From Asparagopsis taxiformis (taxonomy: Eukaryota > Rhodophyta > Florideophyceae > Bonnemaisoniales > Bonnemaisoniaceae): a stretch of 64,000 nt of DNA. Position 1 is the first letter of the stretch; each line of letters opens with the position of its first letter. A model generated the notes under the pieces. That model was not told where the DNA came from, searched no databases, and saw only the letters and a program-made list of their open reading frames with translations. Position numbers and translations under genes: made by a program. The stretch lies in the NCBI GenBank assembly GCA_030407315.1, contig JALQPE010002583.1:32607-96606 (forward strand). Reading direction: 5' to 3'. Shown here piece after piece: positions 31,505 through 42,217 of the stretch.

Positions 31505-32116
31505 TCAAACTCCTGATTCAACGGAACATTCACCGCCGCCGCAAACAGCAACTCCGAAATCAGAATTCAATAGTAAGACAACAACGTGGCCGCAATCGAA
31601 GTCCGAAATCTGCCTGTCGCCGCCCATGATCAGCGGCTGGCACAGCGACGCAAACGCCGAGACCGTCAGTAGAAAATACGCCGGCGTCATCAGCCGCGTG
31701 CGGAACGGCGCCGCCCTGGAGCGCGACGTGCCCGTGCTGAGCGTCTCCTCGCGCAGAATGGAAACGGCGGTGAGCGACGGCGCGTACAGCATGCATGCGA
31801 TCAACACGCAGACGTTGAGCACGCCCGTGTAGTAGAAGGCGACGATTTGCAGAATGATCATCGCGACCACGCCGGTAATCAGCATTACGAACGACAGTGC
31901 GCGAAGGAAGTAGGAGCATAGCGCGTGGCAGAATCCGTCAAATTTCGCGTGGATACGTCCAAGAAATTGCGCAAACCATGATGAACGCTCGGAGACACTC
32001 GAAAAGCCGCGTCGAGATGTGGCGCTTGAATCCGATGGCTCGATGGCCCCAGATGGTTCTACCACCTCCCCGGATAGAAGCGGGACTTTATCGATGGCTG
32101 CTGCTGTCGCGTCCAT
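31505..32116 (-). CDS. Multi-pass membrane protein, unknown
   Basis: A 203-residue protein starting MDATAAAIDKVPLLSG. A Ser-rich soluble N-terminus is followed by about four hydrophobic segments (LSFVMLITGVVAMIILQIVA; LNVCVLIACMLYAPSL; TPAYFLLTVSAFASLC; a weak last one). The gene is GC-rich compared with the surrounding AT-rich DNA, like the neighbouring DnaJ-type gene, which suggests a host gene. The C-terminus (VVVLLLNSDFGVAV) may lie past a missed splice site. Function not recognised. Confidence 0.55.
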   Translation of the reverse strand: MDATAAAIDKVPLLSGEVVEPSGAIEPSDSSATSRRGFSSVSERSSWFAQFLGRIHAKFDGFCHALCSYFLRALSFVMLITGVVAMIILQIVAFYYTGVLNVCVLIACMLYAPSLTAVSILREETLSTGTSRSRAAPFRTRLMTPAYFLLTVSAFASLCQPLIMGGDRQISDFDCGHVVVLLLNSDFGVAVCGGGECSVESGV

Positions 32117-32976
32117 GTTGTTTTTTTTATAGATGCTTCGGATGCAATGCCAGTGCCCGTGTCAGGATATCGGTGTCACAGCTTGGGACATGCGGAGCGC
32201 GATTTGCTCGTTCTACTGGGAGAGGCCCAATAAAAAAACTCGTTACCGAATGATATGTGAATACATCGAGAGATTTCCATCAGGATTTACGGCCGTATAT
32301 CTGAAATGGTAGAGATACTACCGCACAGTTTTCTGCCTTTTCTGTTTGTAATCATTTTTAGGAGTCAGCAGATCTATCTACATCTGCAGGAAAAGTCCAG
32401 GAAGAGAAGCTAGGCATTCATCCTAGTTTCAAAGAAGTAATTGATGTGCCCAATCTCCTATCCAGACTTTCAGTGTATGCAGCCTTATTGAAAATTTGGA
32501 ACCTGGTGATTACTGCCGAGCTAGTCAGTCTTCGATTTTTCTTGAGAACATACGGCGCAGATTCTTTGATCAGTCTCTCCCCCGCTGCATAGATCGTGCA
32601 CTTTTTTGGAGCACTTCGTACAGACTGAAAGGAGACGCTCCGGTCGTTGTGCATCAGCATTATCTGCGAGAATGCAGAACTCTCTTGATGCACAAACTAC
32701 GGATTCTCGTGGTATGGAAGGAGAACATTGGCGTGTTTTGGGTACTTCGAATTGTTCCCTATTATCGAGACTTTCAATGACACTTTTTGGATCCGAATCC
32801 TTCGCTCGTAGTCGTGATAAATTTCGTGAGTCTAATCGGTCCGTACGAATACCCTTTCCTAGTCTCCATTCTGTATTATTGTTTTCCTCGCTGTGCTCTT
32901 CGTCAAGTGCATCGGTATCTGGGCTGCATGAGCTGGATCCAAACCTAGACAGAAAACTTTTAGTTTCGGACTGTAA
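32117..32976. other. Intergenic, no supported gene
   Basis: Short frames only. It contains the 3-prime side of the methyltransferase gene (minus) and the promoter side of the membrane-protein gene. Confidence 0.4.
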
Positions 32977-34701
32977 CTACCCAATTTCCATTGATCTAGA
33001 CCTTGTGTTTCGTGAGGTTTGTGAAGTGTTCTTCATGTCCTTCGCGCACCTCATTAATCGATCTCTTGCTAGAATAAAACAATCCCTACTCTGTTCCACA
33101 AGCGTACATGATCGTCTTGTCGCCAGACAGGCAATACCAGTAGTCATTGTACCTGCATAGGTGTCCAGGACATTCCCCCCTTCGGGAGCAAATGTAGTCA
33201 TGATCTCAGCCAACAAGAAAGGGTTTTTCTCCTCCACTCGCACGCGAGCTCTACTGCTCGGGTAGGTCAGCTTGTTCCTAACAATCGGAATATTATCAAT
33301 AACGTTGAACTTGCGTTTGTGGGAACTTCTGAGAAGACAGTACTGCGACTGGAGGTTTGCTTTAAACCCAGAAGGGTGCTGCCCGGAACATCTGCCCACA
33401 AGTGCAAAGTCTACAGCATTTTGGGGGAATGTGTTATTTCTTGTCCGTTGCAATCCAGAGCTCTCTTTGACAAAGGTCAGGGGATGTTGCATTACACACA
33501 TATCAGTTGTACGGAAAGCATTAAACCACCTGGGTAGCAAATGAAATGAAGAGAAAATGACAACATATCCACCTGGCTTAACCATTCTTCTCGTGAACTG
33601 TACAAAAGCTTCCATCTCTGCATCATCGATATAGTCCGTATAATTGGCACCTGTGTTGGAAGAGTTCGGTTTTAACATGTAGGGAGGGTCAGTAAGTACC
33701 AAGTCGAACTTGTGTTCCTCTGATACAACTGTGTTGCGGTAGTGTTGCCAGGACATTTGATAGCAACTTATGTTCTGGGATCGAAGAACGGAAATCCCAT
33801 CATTCTTTTCTGCTGCACCACCAGTATCGAGTCTCTCTGATGTTTGAGTGAGAGGCCGAGAAGTAGGATCTGCAGTGGACAGTTCTCGCATAATTTTCTC
33901 CCCGTCATCCTCATTTTCGATTGGTTCATTAGAGGAATACTTCTTTAGGCCGTCGTTTTGGCCATCTCTATGAGCACATTGAGTTTCCGGATCCTTATTA
34001 GATTGTTCTAAGCCATTTGATTCATGCGATAGTGGTCCCGCATCGCAATCTTGATTCACAACTGACTGCTTTTCACAACTAGTTTCTTTCTCTTCTGAAT
34101 TCTCTGAAGCATACGGTTGTGTTGTAGATTCAGAGGAGCTGGGTAAATTTCCAGATTTGAATGTTTGTTGAGGCTCAGCATGTCTTTGTTGATCTCTCCC
34201 GCACTTGTCCCTGTATTTCTTCATTTTCCACTTGAATTGGGATGGGAAAGAGTTCTGATATACTTTGAGTAGAGAAGGAAGTATGTCAACATCATTTCCA
34301 GAATTGCTCAAGACCTCTTCATCCAAAACTGACGTACGAAGTAGATTCTTCTTGACGACTTCCATATCTTTCGGCCATGAGTCTGATTCCAGGAAGCCTT
34401 GAAACTTCTCTGCCTCATGCCGAGCAGCCTTTGCTGCAACGGCAAGCTTTTGCATGACTGCGGCTGGAATGGTACGGAAATTGTTCTGCTTGCAGTACAT
34501 TTGCGCACGGTACAGGGAATTAATTTGATCTTCCTCAGAAGAATTCATGAATGCAGACGCCCCTTTGAGAGTATTGGTGGATATCATATCCCTGTATATT
34601 CTGCAGTCAAGAGAAGGAAATGGATTTAGTGAACGACCCTGTGTGGAAGCCTTTTGCTTCTCATACGACCTTGTTAGCTCAGGATGCTCTCCGTTTACCA
34701 A
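32977..34701 (-). CDS. DNA (adenine-N6 or cytosine-N4) methyltransferase, beta class
   Basis: A 574-residue protein. The first ~300 residues are helical, then low-complexity and acidic. The methyltransferase domain starts near 320: FDLVLTDPPYMLKPNSSNTG (catalytic DPPY near 337), then MVKPGGYVVIF, then near 495-515 ARVRVEEKNPFLLAEIM and NVLDTYAGTMTTGIACL (S-adenosylmethionine site), then CTLVEQSRDCF. The DPPY-before-SAM-motif order is the permuted beta arrangement typical of bacterial and phage N6/N4 DNA methyltransferases (N6_N4_Mtase family). The ParB-like frame lies directly upstream with only a frame change between, so they may be one ParB-methyltransferase protein. The substrate site is unknown. 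It may mark element DNA. Confidence 0.85.
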   Translation of the reverse strand: MVNGEHPELTRSYEKQKASTQGRSLNPFPSLDCRIYRDMISTNTLKGASAFMNSSEEDQINSLYRAQMYCKQNNFRTIPAAVMQKLAVAAKAARHEAEKFQGFLESDSWPKDMEVVKKNLLRTSVLDEEVLSNSGNDVDILPSLLKVYQNSFPSQFKWKMKKYRDKCGRDQQRHAEPQQTFKSGNLPSSSESTTQPYASENSEEKETSCEKQSVVNQDCDAGPLSHESNGLEQSNKDPETQCAHRDGQNDGLKKYSSNEPIENEDDGEKIMRELSTADPTSRPLTQTSERLDTGGAAEKNDGISVLRSQNISCYQMSWQHYRNTVVSEEHKFDLVLTDPPYMLKPNSSNTGANYTDYIDDAEMEAFVQFTRRMVKPGGYVVIFSSFHLLPRWFNAFRTTDMCVMQHPLTFVKESSGLQRTRNNTFPQNAVDFALVGRCSGQHPSGFKANLQSQYCLLRSSHKRKFNVIDNIPIVRNKLTYPSSRARVRVEEKNPFLLAEIMTTFAPEGGNVLDTYAGTMTTGIACLATRRSCTLVEQSRDCFILARDRLMRCAKDMKNTSQTSRNTRSRSMEIG

Positions 34702-34736
34702 CTCGCCAATCTTCTCAATGACATCCCTTGAGAGTT

Positions 34737-35462
34737 TCAGGACACACCCTGCGAGCTGTCTCTGAGTGCTAGTTGACCTTCCTGGCCCCCTGCGTAGAAA
34801 TCAGCTACTGCAGAAACGAAACCCTTGGGAAGCTTATCACCTTCTAGACATTTGTCCCGCTTCAAAGTATTAGAATCTTCATAGAGAGACTTCATAATGT
34901 CAAAGACGGTAGTTTTTATAATGTAGGACTCTTCCTGTAGAGCATTCCTAGCTCGGGCATAAGCGCGAAGCTGATCCAAGGGTGATGCTCTTATACAGAG
35001 AACTGTCCAGCTGAAGCCTGCCCATTGTTCAGGAATTTTTTTCATCAGTCTTTGGATGACTAGAAGCCGATGGAGCCCATCAACAATTCCAAACCACACA
35101 GGAAACTTTGCAAGTTCCTTCTTTGACTCCTCGATACTCATCCCACGCTCCTCAATGAGATATGATCTCGGGTAGCTGCAGAAAGCACCTTCAAGCTTAA
35201 CTACAACAGCCTTGTTCCCTGCTGCACTTAAACCTCCTTCGACGATAGCATTGTTAGCACCACCGGTGAAACTATGCTCGAGACGATCAAGGCCTGATGG
35301 AGAGACATGTCGAATTTTCGTTAGCGGAACGCAGGATCTTGGATCCACTCGAACTATTGAAGCACCTTCCTCCATTTCGCCAAATAAAGGTTGTATCTGC
35401 TTGATTTGCATCGCGGTAGTCTCCTTTGTAGGCTTTCTTCTTCCCTCAGCCTTTCGGACCAT
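34737..35462 (-). CDS. ParB-like N-terminal domain, likely fused to the methyltransferase
   Basis: A 241-residue frame starting MVRKAEGRRKP. The ParB/Srx fold motif is KFPVWFGIVDGLHRLLVIQRL (G-HR near residue 120), preceded by LTKIRHVSPSGLDRLEHSF and followed by a helix with LRAYARARNALQEESY, the position of the N-E helix in ParB proteins. It ends in GGQEGQLALRDSSQG. In the next frame the sequence continues QRQLAGCVLKLSRDVIEKIGEL into the start of the methyltransferase ORF, so a frameshift near 34760 probably split one long gene. ParB plus DNA methylase fusions are known from phages and plasmids, where ParB is a CTP- or DNA-handling domain. Confidence 0.7.
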   Translation of the reverse strand: MVRKAEGRRKPTKETTAMQIKQIQPLFGEMEEGASIVRVDPRSCVPLTKIRHVSPSGLDRLEHSFTGGANNAIVEGGLSAAGNKAVVVKLEGAFCSYPRSYLIEERGMSIEESKKELAKFPVWFGIVDGLHRLLVIQRLMKKIPEQWAGFSWTVLCIRASPLDQLRAYARARNALQEESYIIKTTVFDIMKSLYEDSNTLKRDKCLEGDKLPKGFVSAVADFYAGGQEGQLALRDSSQGVS

Positions 35463-36895
35463 GTTAGGAGTCGTTGAACGTTCTATGATTGTGATCGTCT
35501 TGAACGTTTCCGGGTATTATGAAAATAAACGCCTTATTCCTGAAGATGCTGTTAAATCAATCAATCAATGTGCTGGTCGAGCTCGATGTTTTGTGCTTAA
35601 GATTGCAGTGCATGAGCGGTCTCCTTATCATCGAAATTATTTACCGAGATAATAGCTCTCGAATGCCCCCGGCAGGAGTATCAAAGAAGTCTAGAAGCCA
35701 GTCCAGATGAAGCAATCTCAGCTGGATCCACATACGATCAAGGATTCAGAAGAGAGCTAATCTGTTGCAGAAACTTTGTGGGCACAACATGGCATGTTCA
35801 AATGTTGATGTGTGACACCATGAAGGTCTCAAACTACCGTCAGTAACAGGATTTCGGTTCTCTTTTACTGTAATTTTCGTATGATATAACTCTTGATACG
35901 TAATCATTAGACTGTTCAACTCGCGAGTTGACACGTGACTCTGAATACATGTATTTTCAGCTTCGAGAACGGATCTATCAACCAATATTGAAAATGTGCC
36001 ATCTGTGACGTGTCTGTTCTGAAGCGAATACCTTTCACGTCACATGTTGCAATCACAGGTATGATTTCGTGTTCGAAGATAGAATGTGGACACAATAACA
36101 TAATGGTCTCGTATAGGTCCAAAATCGTTATTCAGTCCAGACCTTACACCAAATACGGTACCATGCTGAAATGGCCTCTTTCCATTGGCAAAAGGAAACT
36201 GTCAATTTCCAGACCCATGTGACAATATTGAAAATGCTTGAAAGATGACATCACCAGGTCTCGAGTTAATATGACGTGAAGAAATCAGTACCAATCTAGT
36301 ATGTGTACACGGTATTCCCGCCGAAGATGTACTATTTCTGACCGTAGAGATAAAGCTTCGCTCCACTGTCGTTTACATGTATAACTTCTAAACAGTCTAC
36401 TTGGCGCCATTGAATGCAAACTCACCCATATTTTTTGTCCCGTTCATGTAGCAAATTTCTCCGGAGAGGGAGCTTGCATGAAAAGTCATCATTCAGACAC
36501 CAAACGTGTCCAACTTCTACATTCAGTTTCAGTGCATCGCTTTTGTGGAGAGAAAAATTCTGACAAAGTTGCTTCATGACATCCAGATAAACAACTAAGT
36601 GATGGCTGACCTAGATCGTAACGATTATTACGTGACGTAATCGTATGATCATGGGGCAAGGAGCTCGAGCTCAGATTTGATCAATCGAGCGATATGTACC
36701 GTGAATACGGAGACGAAACGCACGGACCAATGAATCCATATGCTGAATTTATTCATCTCTTTCAAGCTCATGTATTGAGCAATTACATTACATCCAGACT
36801 AAGTTTAGATCGATCATGGTGACCATTGGATTTGTTAGTGTGAACGCTTAAGCAAGACATCTGAGCCTGGATGAATATAAAGGGAGAGATTCTCT
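35463..36895. other. Divergent intergenic region, no gene seen
   Basis: 1.4 kb between the ParB-methyltransferase unit (minus) and the transposase (plus). It likely holds both promoters. A short near-repeat CAATATTGAAAATG occurs at 35983 and 36222, on the same strand. Confidence 0.4.
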
Positions 36896-39418
36896 ATGAC
36901 TCTTCAGCTCTCCTTGTCTAAATATCCAGATCGTCAGCGTGAAAGACAGAAATTACTACGGGTACATCTGTTGATTTCCGAATCATCCTTATCTTCACTC
37001 TCTATGTCGATCGCCATCGTCAATGATCCTCCAGGATTAGACACCCAGTCTTCTGCGCGGCTTCGCTTGTGTTATAGCTTCTCCAATGTAGAAAGTTCGG
37101 AAGATTCCTCTATTTCCACTGACAGTGAAGATCGGAGTACCCTGAGAGGTCAACTACGTACCCTTCCTCAATACAATTCGAATTCAAGCACTACCAGGAA
37201 CGAGGAATTTATTTCTCTTGTATGCAAGCCGAAAAGTGCGTTGCTGCCAAAACGCCGATACAGCATGAAAACAAGGAGTCCTCGTATAGCCCCCATTAGC
37301 TCTCTCAAAAAGTGGAGACTTGAGCAGTCTCGATCAACTGTCAATCCGTTCAAAGAGACGAGAAAATGCTGTGTAAAGCTGAAGTGCTTCAGGAAGATTA
37401 CCGATAATGACGCAAGTGGCTTTGTATTTGAACAATACAAGAGAATTATGGGAATGGACCGAGAGGAACGAAAAAGAACTTTAATTTCCATGTTCATGAT
37501 CGAAGAAGGGACATTTCGCTTTAACAATGAGCGTGTTTGCGGAGAATTCCTTCGTATCGGTCTCGGATTCTCTAGGACACTACAGAGTTGCGTAAAAGGT
37601 ACCTCATTTGCTCCTGCATCACGGTCTGTAGTAGCACTCCCGAGGGCTCCCAGTAACACTCTCTCACACAAGGCATCTATAATACTTTTCTTGGAATCTC
37701 TTGCTGACACGACCGCACAAATGATGCCTGACAAAGACGAGAGGCACTTACCAGCATTCAGGAAGACAGCAGTTTATCAGCAATTCCTCGAATCCTATGA
37801 GGAATATGATTGTGATGGATCCTTGAGAAGTCCTCCATCTCAGAGTTACTTCTTGACTATTTGGAAGCGGTACTCTTCCAATATCAAAGTTCGCAAGCAT
37901 CATCGCTTCACAAAGTGCTCGGAGTGCGAAATTCTGAGATCTGAGTTAGACAAGTGTGGTTTAAATGAAAGCCGTGCCAGGCCACTGAGAGAACGGCTTA
38001 AGTTGCACTACGATTATATCACACGTGAACGTGTAGCATATTCCATGAAGGCAAAAATGGCGGCCCGAAACCCTACAGCTTACTGTTCTATAGTTATTGA
38101 CGGTGCAGACCAATCCGCCTTTGGGTTGCCTCATTTCGTCTGCGACACAAAGTCATCTCGAGGAGAGAAAATGAAGGTGAAGTTAGTTGGCTCACTCGAG
38201 CATGGTTCAGTGAACAATTTAACTTTGCTGCTTCTAACTGAACAATTCGAAACTGGAGGTAACCACATAATCGAAACACTCCATAGAGTCCTTCAAATGA
38301 AACACGATGCTGGAGGACTACCAAAAACACTATTCTTACAGCTTGACAACTGTACGAGGGAAAATAAGAATAGATATGTGATGGCATATATTGAAACGTT
38401 AGTGAGCCGAGGAATTTTTGATGAAGCACAAGTTTCGTTCCTTCCAATCGGTCATACTCACTCCGATATAGACCAATGTTTCAGTTGAACTTCTCAGAGG
38501 TTGCGAACAAACGAGGCTCTTGATATGGAACAGATGATAGAGCAACTGAAACTCTGTTACAATCCTACACCGGTGGTTCTACGTATGAGACACGTCGCAA
38601 ACTTCTCCGCCCTGTGCAGTTTGGAAAACTGCCTACTTAAGGTTCCACCATTCAGCCATTACCGTTTTTTCAGGTTTACCAGAACAGCTCGGGTGGTTCA
38701 GAGAATCTCTGTTGATGGAGCCCCTGCGTATGGTACAAAATGTGCAGTGCGAGTAGCTTGCAAGGATGACTGGGTTCCTCTCGATGAAACTTCTCCAGAG
38801 TGCGGGTTCCTCAAATTCCCGCCAAACTTCAAGAATACCCCTTCCAATAGACTTCGATCCCCCGATAACGTGATCAATGTGAACAAATGTCTGGAGTCGA
38901 GCGAGGAAAGAATTTCTGATGCATCTGTGATGCGTTCTTTACGAGAGATGAGAGATGAGATTTATAATGACCGAGACGATCCGTTCCATTGGGACCTGAA
39001 CACATCATTCGAGATGAACTGTATCAAAGATGCTGGAGATATCGAGGAGGAAGATCAGTTTGTCAATATTCTACCGAGTATCGGATTTGAGTCTTGTCCA
39101 GGAGAAATGCTTGCGATAAAGACTTCTACTCCATCATGTCCCTTCTGGGTAGCTGAGGTTCTTTCTATATCCGAACGAGCAGAAGATGATGCAGCAACGA
39201 AACTCAGAATCAAATGGTACGAACCGAACACGAACGACAAAGATATCTTCACAGCAAGGTATTCTCCCAGTATGACAACAATGGGGAAAAGAACAGTCCC
39301 TTACATACAAGAAGTTGGTGTTCAGACTGTTTTGGTAAAGTTTGGACGATTGAAGAGAGATCGTAGGATCAGTGTGAAAGATGCCAAGAGCATCCGAAGC
39401 TCTCTGGGCATAGCGTAA
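36896..39418 (+). pseudogene. DDE-type transposase-like protein, in-frame TGA
   Basis: RNase H-fold transposase-like protein of the kind I recall as DUF7869-type. Acidic residues sit in VIDGADQSAFGLPHFV (near 401), LQLDNCTRENKNRYVM (near 480) and FLPIGHTHSDIDQCFS (near 520). A zinc-binding-like CSECEILRSELDKCG lies near 340. At 38486-38488 TGA interrupts the frame. It continues in the same frame through RHVANFSALCSLENCLLKVP, FSHYRFFRFTR and a C-terminal segment CPFWVAEVLSISER...LRIKWYEP, which has the look of an SH3/BAH-like reader and is common in this family. It probably moves the element at 28383-40958. The single TGA is the only break seen, so it is either freshly dead, an assembly error, or read through. 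Confidence 0.7.
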
Positions 39419-39567
39419 GTGCAAGACAGACATTGAAATAAAATAGTTTAACGCAATAAGAGACTGAAGTTTTGCTCCACATGGAAGTTTTATATGTAGA
39501 TCCTTGCCGTAACTTCATGTGCTCCTTCCATTTCATTTCGCTCCCGTACATATGTTCCAATTTGCCC
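39419..39567. other. 3-prime flank of the transposase
   Basis: Short noncoding stretch up to the right inverted repeat, with AATAAAATAG near 39437 as a possible polyadenylation signal. Confidence 0.4.
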
Positions 39568-40958
39568 AGTTTATCACCGATGACATGTCTTTCGGACAGC
39601 TTATCACGTGCAAATGGCAGCAAGTATCACGAAGATGATACGTATGTACGACGGTCACAAAGTCGTCACCTGAATCTCGCCTGCGACAGATATCAAGGAA
39701 ACGACACGCTTTTTGCGAACGGATGTGGACTCCATGATCTGCATGGGATGCGGCGTATACCGCTCGCCTGTCGTGCGTAATCTCCAGATCAACTTTCTAT
39801 ACACCCTCCAGTGGGCGATTTCCTCGGACATAGGGCCGTGAAATCTCGACGCAATCTGCAGCATGTCCGGTATTGATACGATTTGGACTGATAAATCAGC
39901 GTTCTTTCTGGCGAGTCGCTTCGCCCACTCTGCCCGTGACGCCTCTGAAACGCGACGCTCCCCGACGTCGATCACGACGCCCTGTAATGCGGCGCAGTTC
40001 TTCATTAATGGATGCACGGACGCGTAGTAGATGCCTATCATTTCGCCGCGGCGAACGCGACGCGACGCAACGCACGCGTTGAATCTCGTGACGATCGGTG
40101 CCCAATATGCTGTCGGCGCCTTCCTCCACGCCGTGGCCGCACACCTGCTGCGCGATTTGCAGCATGACGGGCGACAGACTCGGTTGCGCGGCGCGCTGTT
40201 GGGATACTGCGACGAGGATGGGTTGCAATAGGCCACGTAGCACCTGGATTTCGTCAAAGGTGCCGATGTCGGCGAGGAAATTGGCGAGGTAGAGAAGGAA
40301 GATGAGCGCGAGCAGAAGAGCAATTTCTATCAATTCGTTGGTCTCCATTGTGTCGAAGAGCTGCGATGGAACGAGACGTCGTTGCTGGTTGGCGTGTTGC
40401 AAGCGACAACTTGGGCTACTGCGACATTGAATCGCATCGCATCGTTGGACCAAGTCGTGTTGGCGTTGCAAGTAGACAGAGGCAAACAATGCATGAATGT
40501 GTGTATACGTTTTCAACATGGAGAGCACAGAGCACATGAAGTGGGAGGGACGGAACAAGCCAGAATCGATACCTTCAGCAGCAATTCGACTTATTGACAC
40601 CAGCTCAACCGTCGTTCGATGATTCAAATGCAAGAGTGACTGCTCAAATCCAGCGGCTAGCATGATTGCACCAGGATATGATATGTCATTCTTGCATCAA
40701 ATTTTACAAAACTTCTTGCATCAAATAAATAATTTACAATCCAAATTAATACAAAAATATTGGAAATCACTGCCAGTCAAGCACATATAACGGAAACAGT
40801 GATACCTTGACAAATTTTTGTCCGGGACACATAAGATGACTACCACTGCAATATGCGGCAATGCAACTTTCCGGCGATATGATGCTCAACATGCTTGACC
40901 AATTTTAGAATTTCCCCGATTAAAATAATTTTCACCCGAAATACACCAAATCAGTGTT
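39568..40958 (-). repeat. Right 1391-bp terminal inverted repeat
   Basis: Inverse copy of 28383-29773, with a single amino-acid difference noticed in the gene it contains (VGERRVSE instead of VGEHRVSE). Confidence 0.92.
39655..40351 (-). pseudogene. Repeat-borne membrane-anchored protein, right copy
   Basis: Mirror copy of 28993-29686 in the opposite inverted repeat, with the same transmembrane helix, the same frameshift and the same C-terminus. METNEL starts on the minus strand near 40348-40351. Its presence in both repeats means the element carries two divergent copies facing inward. Confidence 0.5.
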
Positions 40959-41547
40959 CTTCTCCAATTCTTTTCTGCTCTGCCTGTGAGTACATATTTC
41001 GATTTGGGATGCAATGGTATTTGTTAAGGTACGTTATTCTCCTGGTAACCAAAAGTTTTCCTCTCCAATTCAACGTCACTAACTTGTTTCATTTCACTAC
41101 ATCATTTTTTTCTTCTTCTCTTCATTTCCTAGCTTATTCATGCAGCTCAATCAGTTGATAGATTTGTAGACTTTTCTAGTAGTTTTAGTTTTACTCGTCA
41201 GAATAGTGTTAGTTGTAGTAGAAGTAGTTTTAACGTAGGGATAGTTTACTCTCAATGTAGCCTGCGCAAATAAACAAACCCAGAGTGAAGCTTCCCATAT
41301 TGCACCCTCTTAGATTTCTACCTATCCTACCGCTTGTACCTCTCTCTAGCTCATAGTCACTACGAAACAAAAGATCCTAGCCGTACAATTGTGTCCATTC
41401 CCACGTAGATACCGTCCATGCCCCATCCTCATAGCACTACAACTGCCTCCCTCTACCCCAAAAAGATGCCCACGACAGCATGACGCTCCATCTCATCCAC
41501 CACTCCCAGACACCGAATTTTACTATATCAGGACACTACTTTTACTG
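40959..41547. other. No supported gene
   Basis: AT-rich sequence between the large element and the 35-bp tandem array. Confidence 0.4.
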
Positions 41548-41830
41548 TCTCCAGATGCTGCCCAGGGCAGCACGAAATACTGTCTCCAGGTGCTGCCTAG
41601 GGCAGCACAAAATATTGTCTCCAAGTGCTGCCCAGGGCAGCACAAAGTACTGTCTCCAAGTGCTGCTCATGGCAGCACAAAATACTGTCTACAGGTACTG
41701 CCCAGGACAGTGAAAATCACTGTCTCCAGGTACTGCCCAGGACAGTGAAAATCACTGTCTCCAGGTACTGCCCAGGACAGTGAAAATTACTGTCTCCAGG
41801 TGCTGCCTGCAGCAGGGCCGCGCACTGTCC
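41548..41830 (+). repeat. 35-bp tandem array (about 8 units)
   Basis: Units begin with TGCTGCC or TACTGCC at 41556, 41591, 41626, 41661, 41696, 41731, 41766 and 41801, exactly 35 bp apart. Each unit has a small palindrome (TGCTGCCCAGGGCAGCA or a variant ACTGCCCAGGACAGT) followed by ACTGTCTCCAGG. It is part of the left arm of the ACTGTCT element. Confidence 0.95.
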
Positions 41831-42217
41831 GCTCATCCTATCTGAGACAGTGCACCATGTTGGTTTCATCTGTTGTCCCAGGCAGCGTATTTCACTATCC
41901 GGCCATGTTGCCTTGGCCAATACAAAACACTATCCGCCAACACTGCCCAGTACAGTAAATTACATCATATCCAACTATTGAATAAATCATTAATTTTTAC
42001 TGTCTCCATTCACTGCCTCAGACAGTACTGTGAGACAGTGTTTTTTACTGTCTGCAGACAGTGTTCCGTACTGTCTGCCAGACAGTGCAAATCACTGTCT
42101 CCAAGTGTGGCATTAATTTTCATTTGCCGCATAGTGATTTTTACTGTCTCAGACAGTAAAAATCACTGTCTCGCAGTACTGTCTGAGGCCCCCTTTTCAA
42201 CACCGTAGTGACTGTCA

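Larger units (their letters stand above)
28383..40958. mobile_element. Large (12.6 kb) element with 1391-bp terminal inverted repeats
   Basis: The repeats 28383-29773 and 39568-40958 have equal length and are reverse complements with very few differences (I noticed two). Outer ends start AACACTGATTTGGTGTATTT. The four bases cttc occur directly outside both ends (28379-28382 and 40959-40962), a possible target-site duplication. Cargo, left to right: 2OG-Fe(II) oxygenase-like gene, small coiled-coil gene, DnaJ-type zinc finger, membrane protein, methyltransferase, ParB-like protein, then a divergent DDE-like transposase. The first four look like host genes, so either the element captured them or the inverted repeats are two separate insertions around them. 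Confidence 0.7.

Noticed and set aside
31377..31832. 151-codon plus-strand frame
   Set aside because: Lies antisense to the multi-pass membrane protein, which has clear hydrophobic segments.
38486..38488. TGA read as Trp genome-wide (also at 11759 and 31171)
   Set aside because: TGA also ends many frames here, and the 1084- and 1165-codon ORFs contain no in-frame TGA. Single nonsense changes are simpler.
28379..40962. A hairpin-folded assembly artefact creating the 1391-bp inverted repeats
   Set aside because: Not fully excluded, but the repeats differ at a few bases, have clean outer ends with a matching cttc on both sides, and enclose 9.8 kb of unique sequence.
41548..41830. CRISPR-like array with 35-bp period
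   Set aside because: The spacers are not unique. The whole 35-bp unit repeats, with internal palindromes, in a eukaryotic transposon arm.
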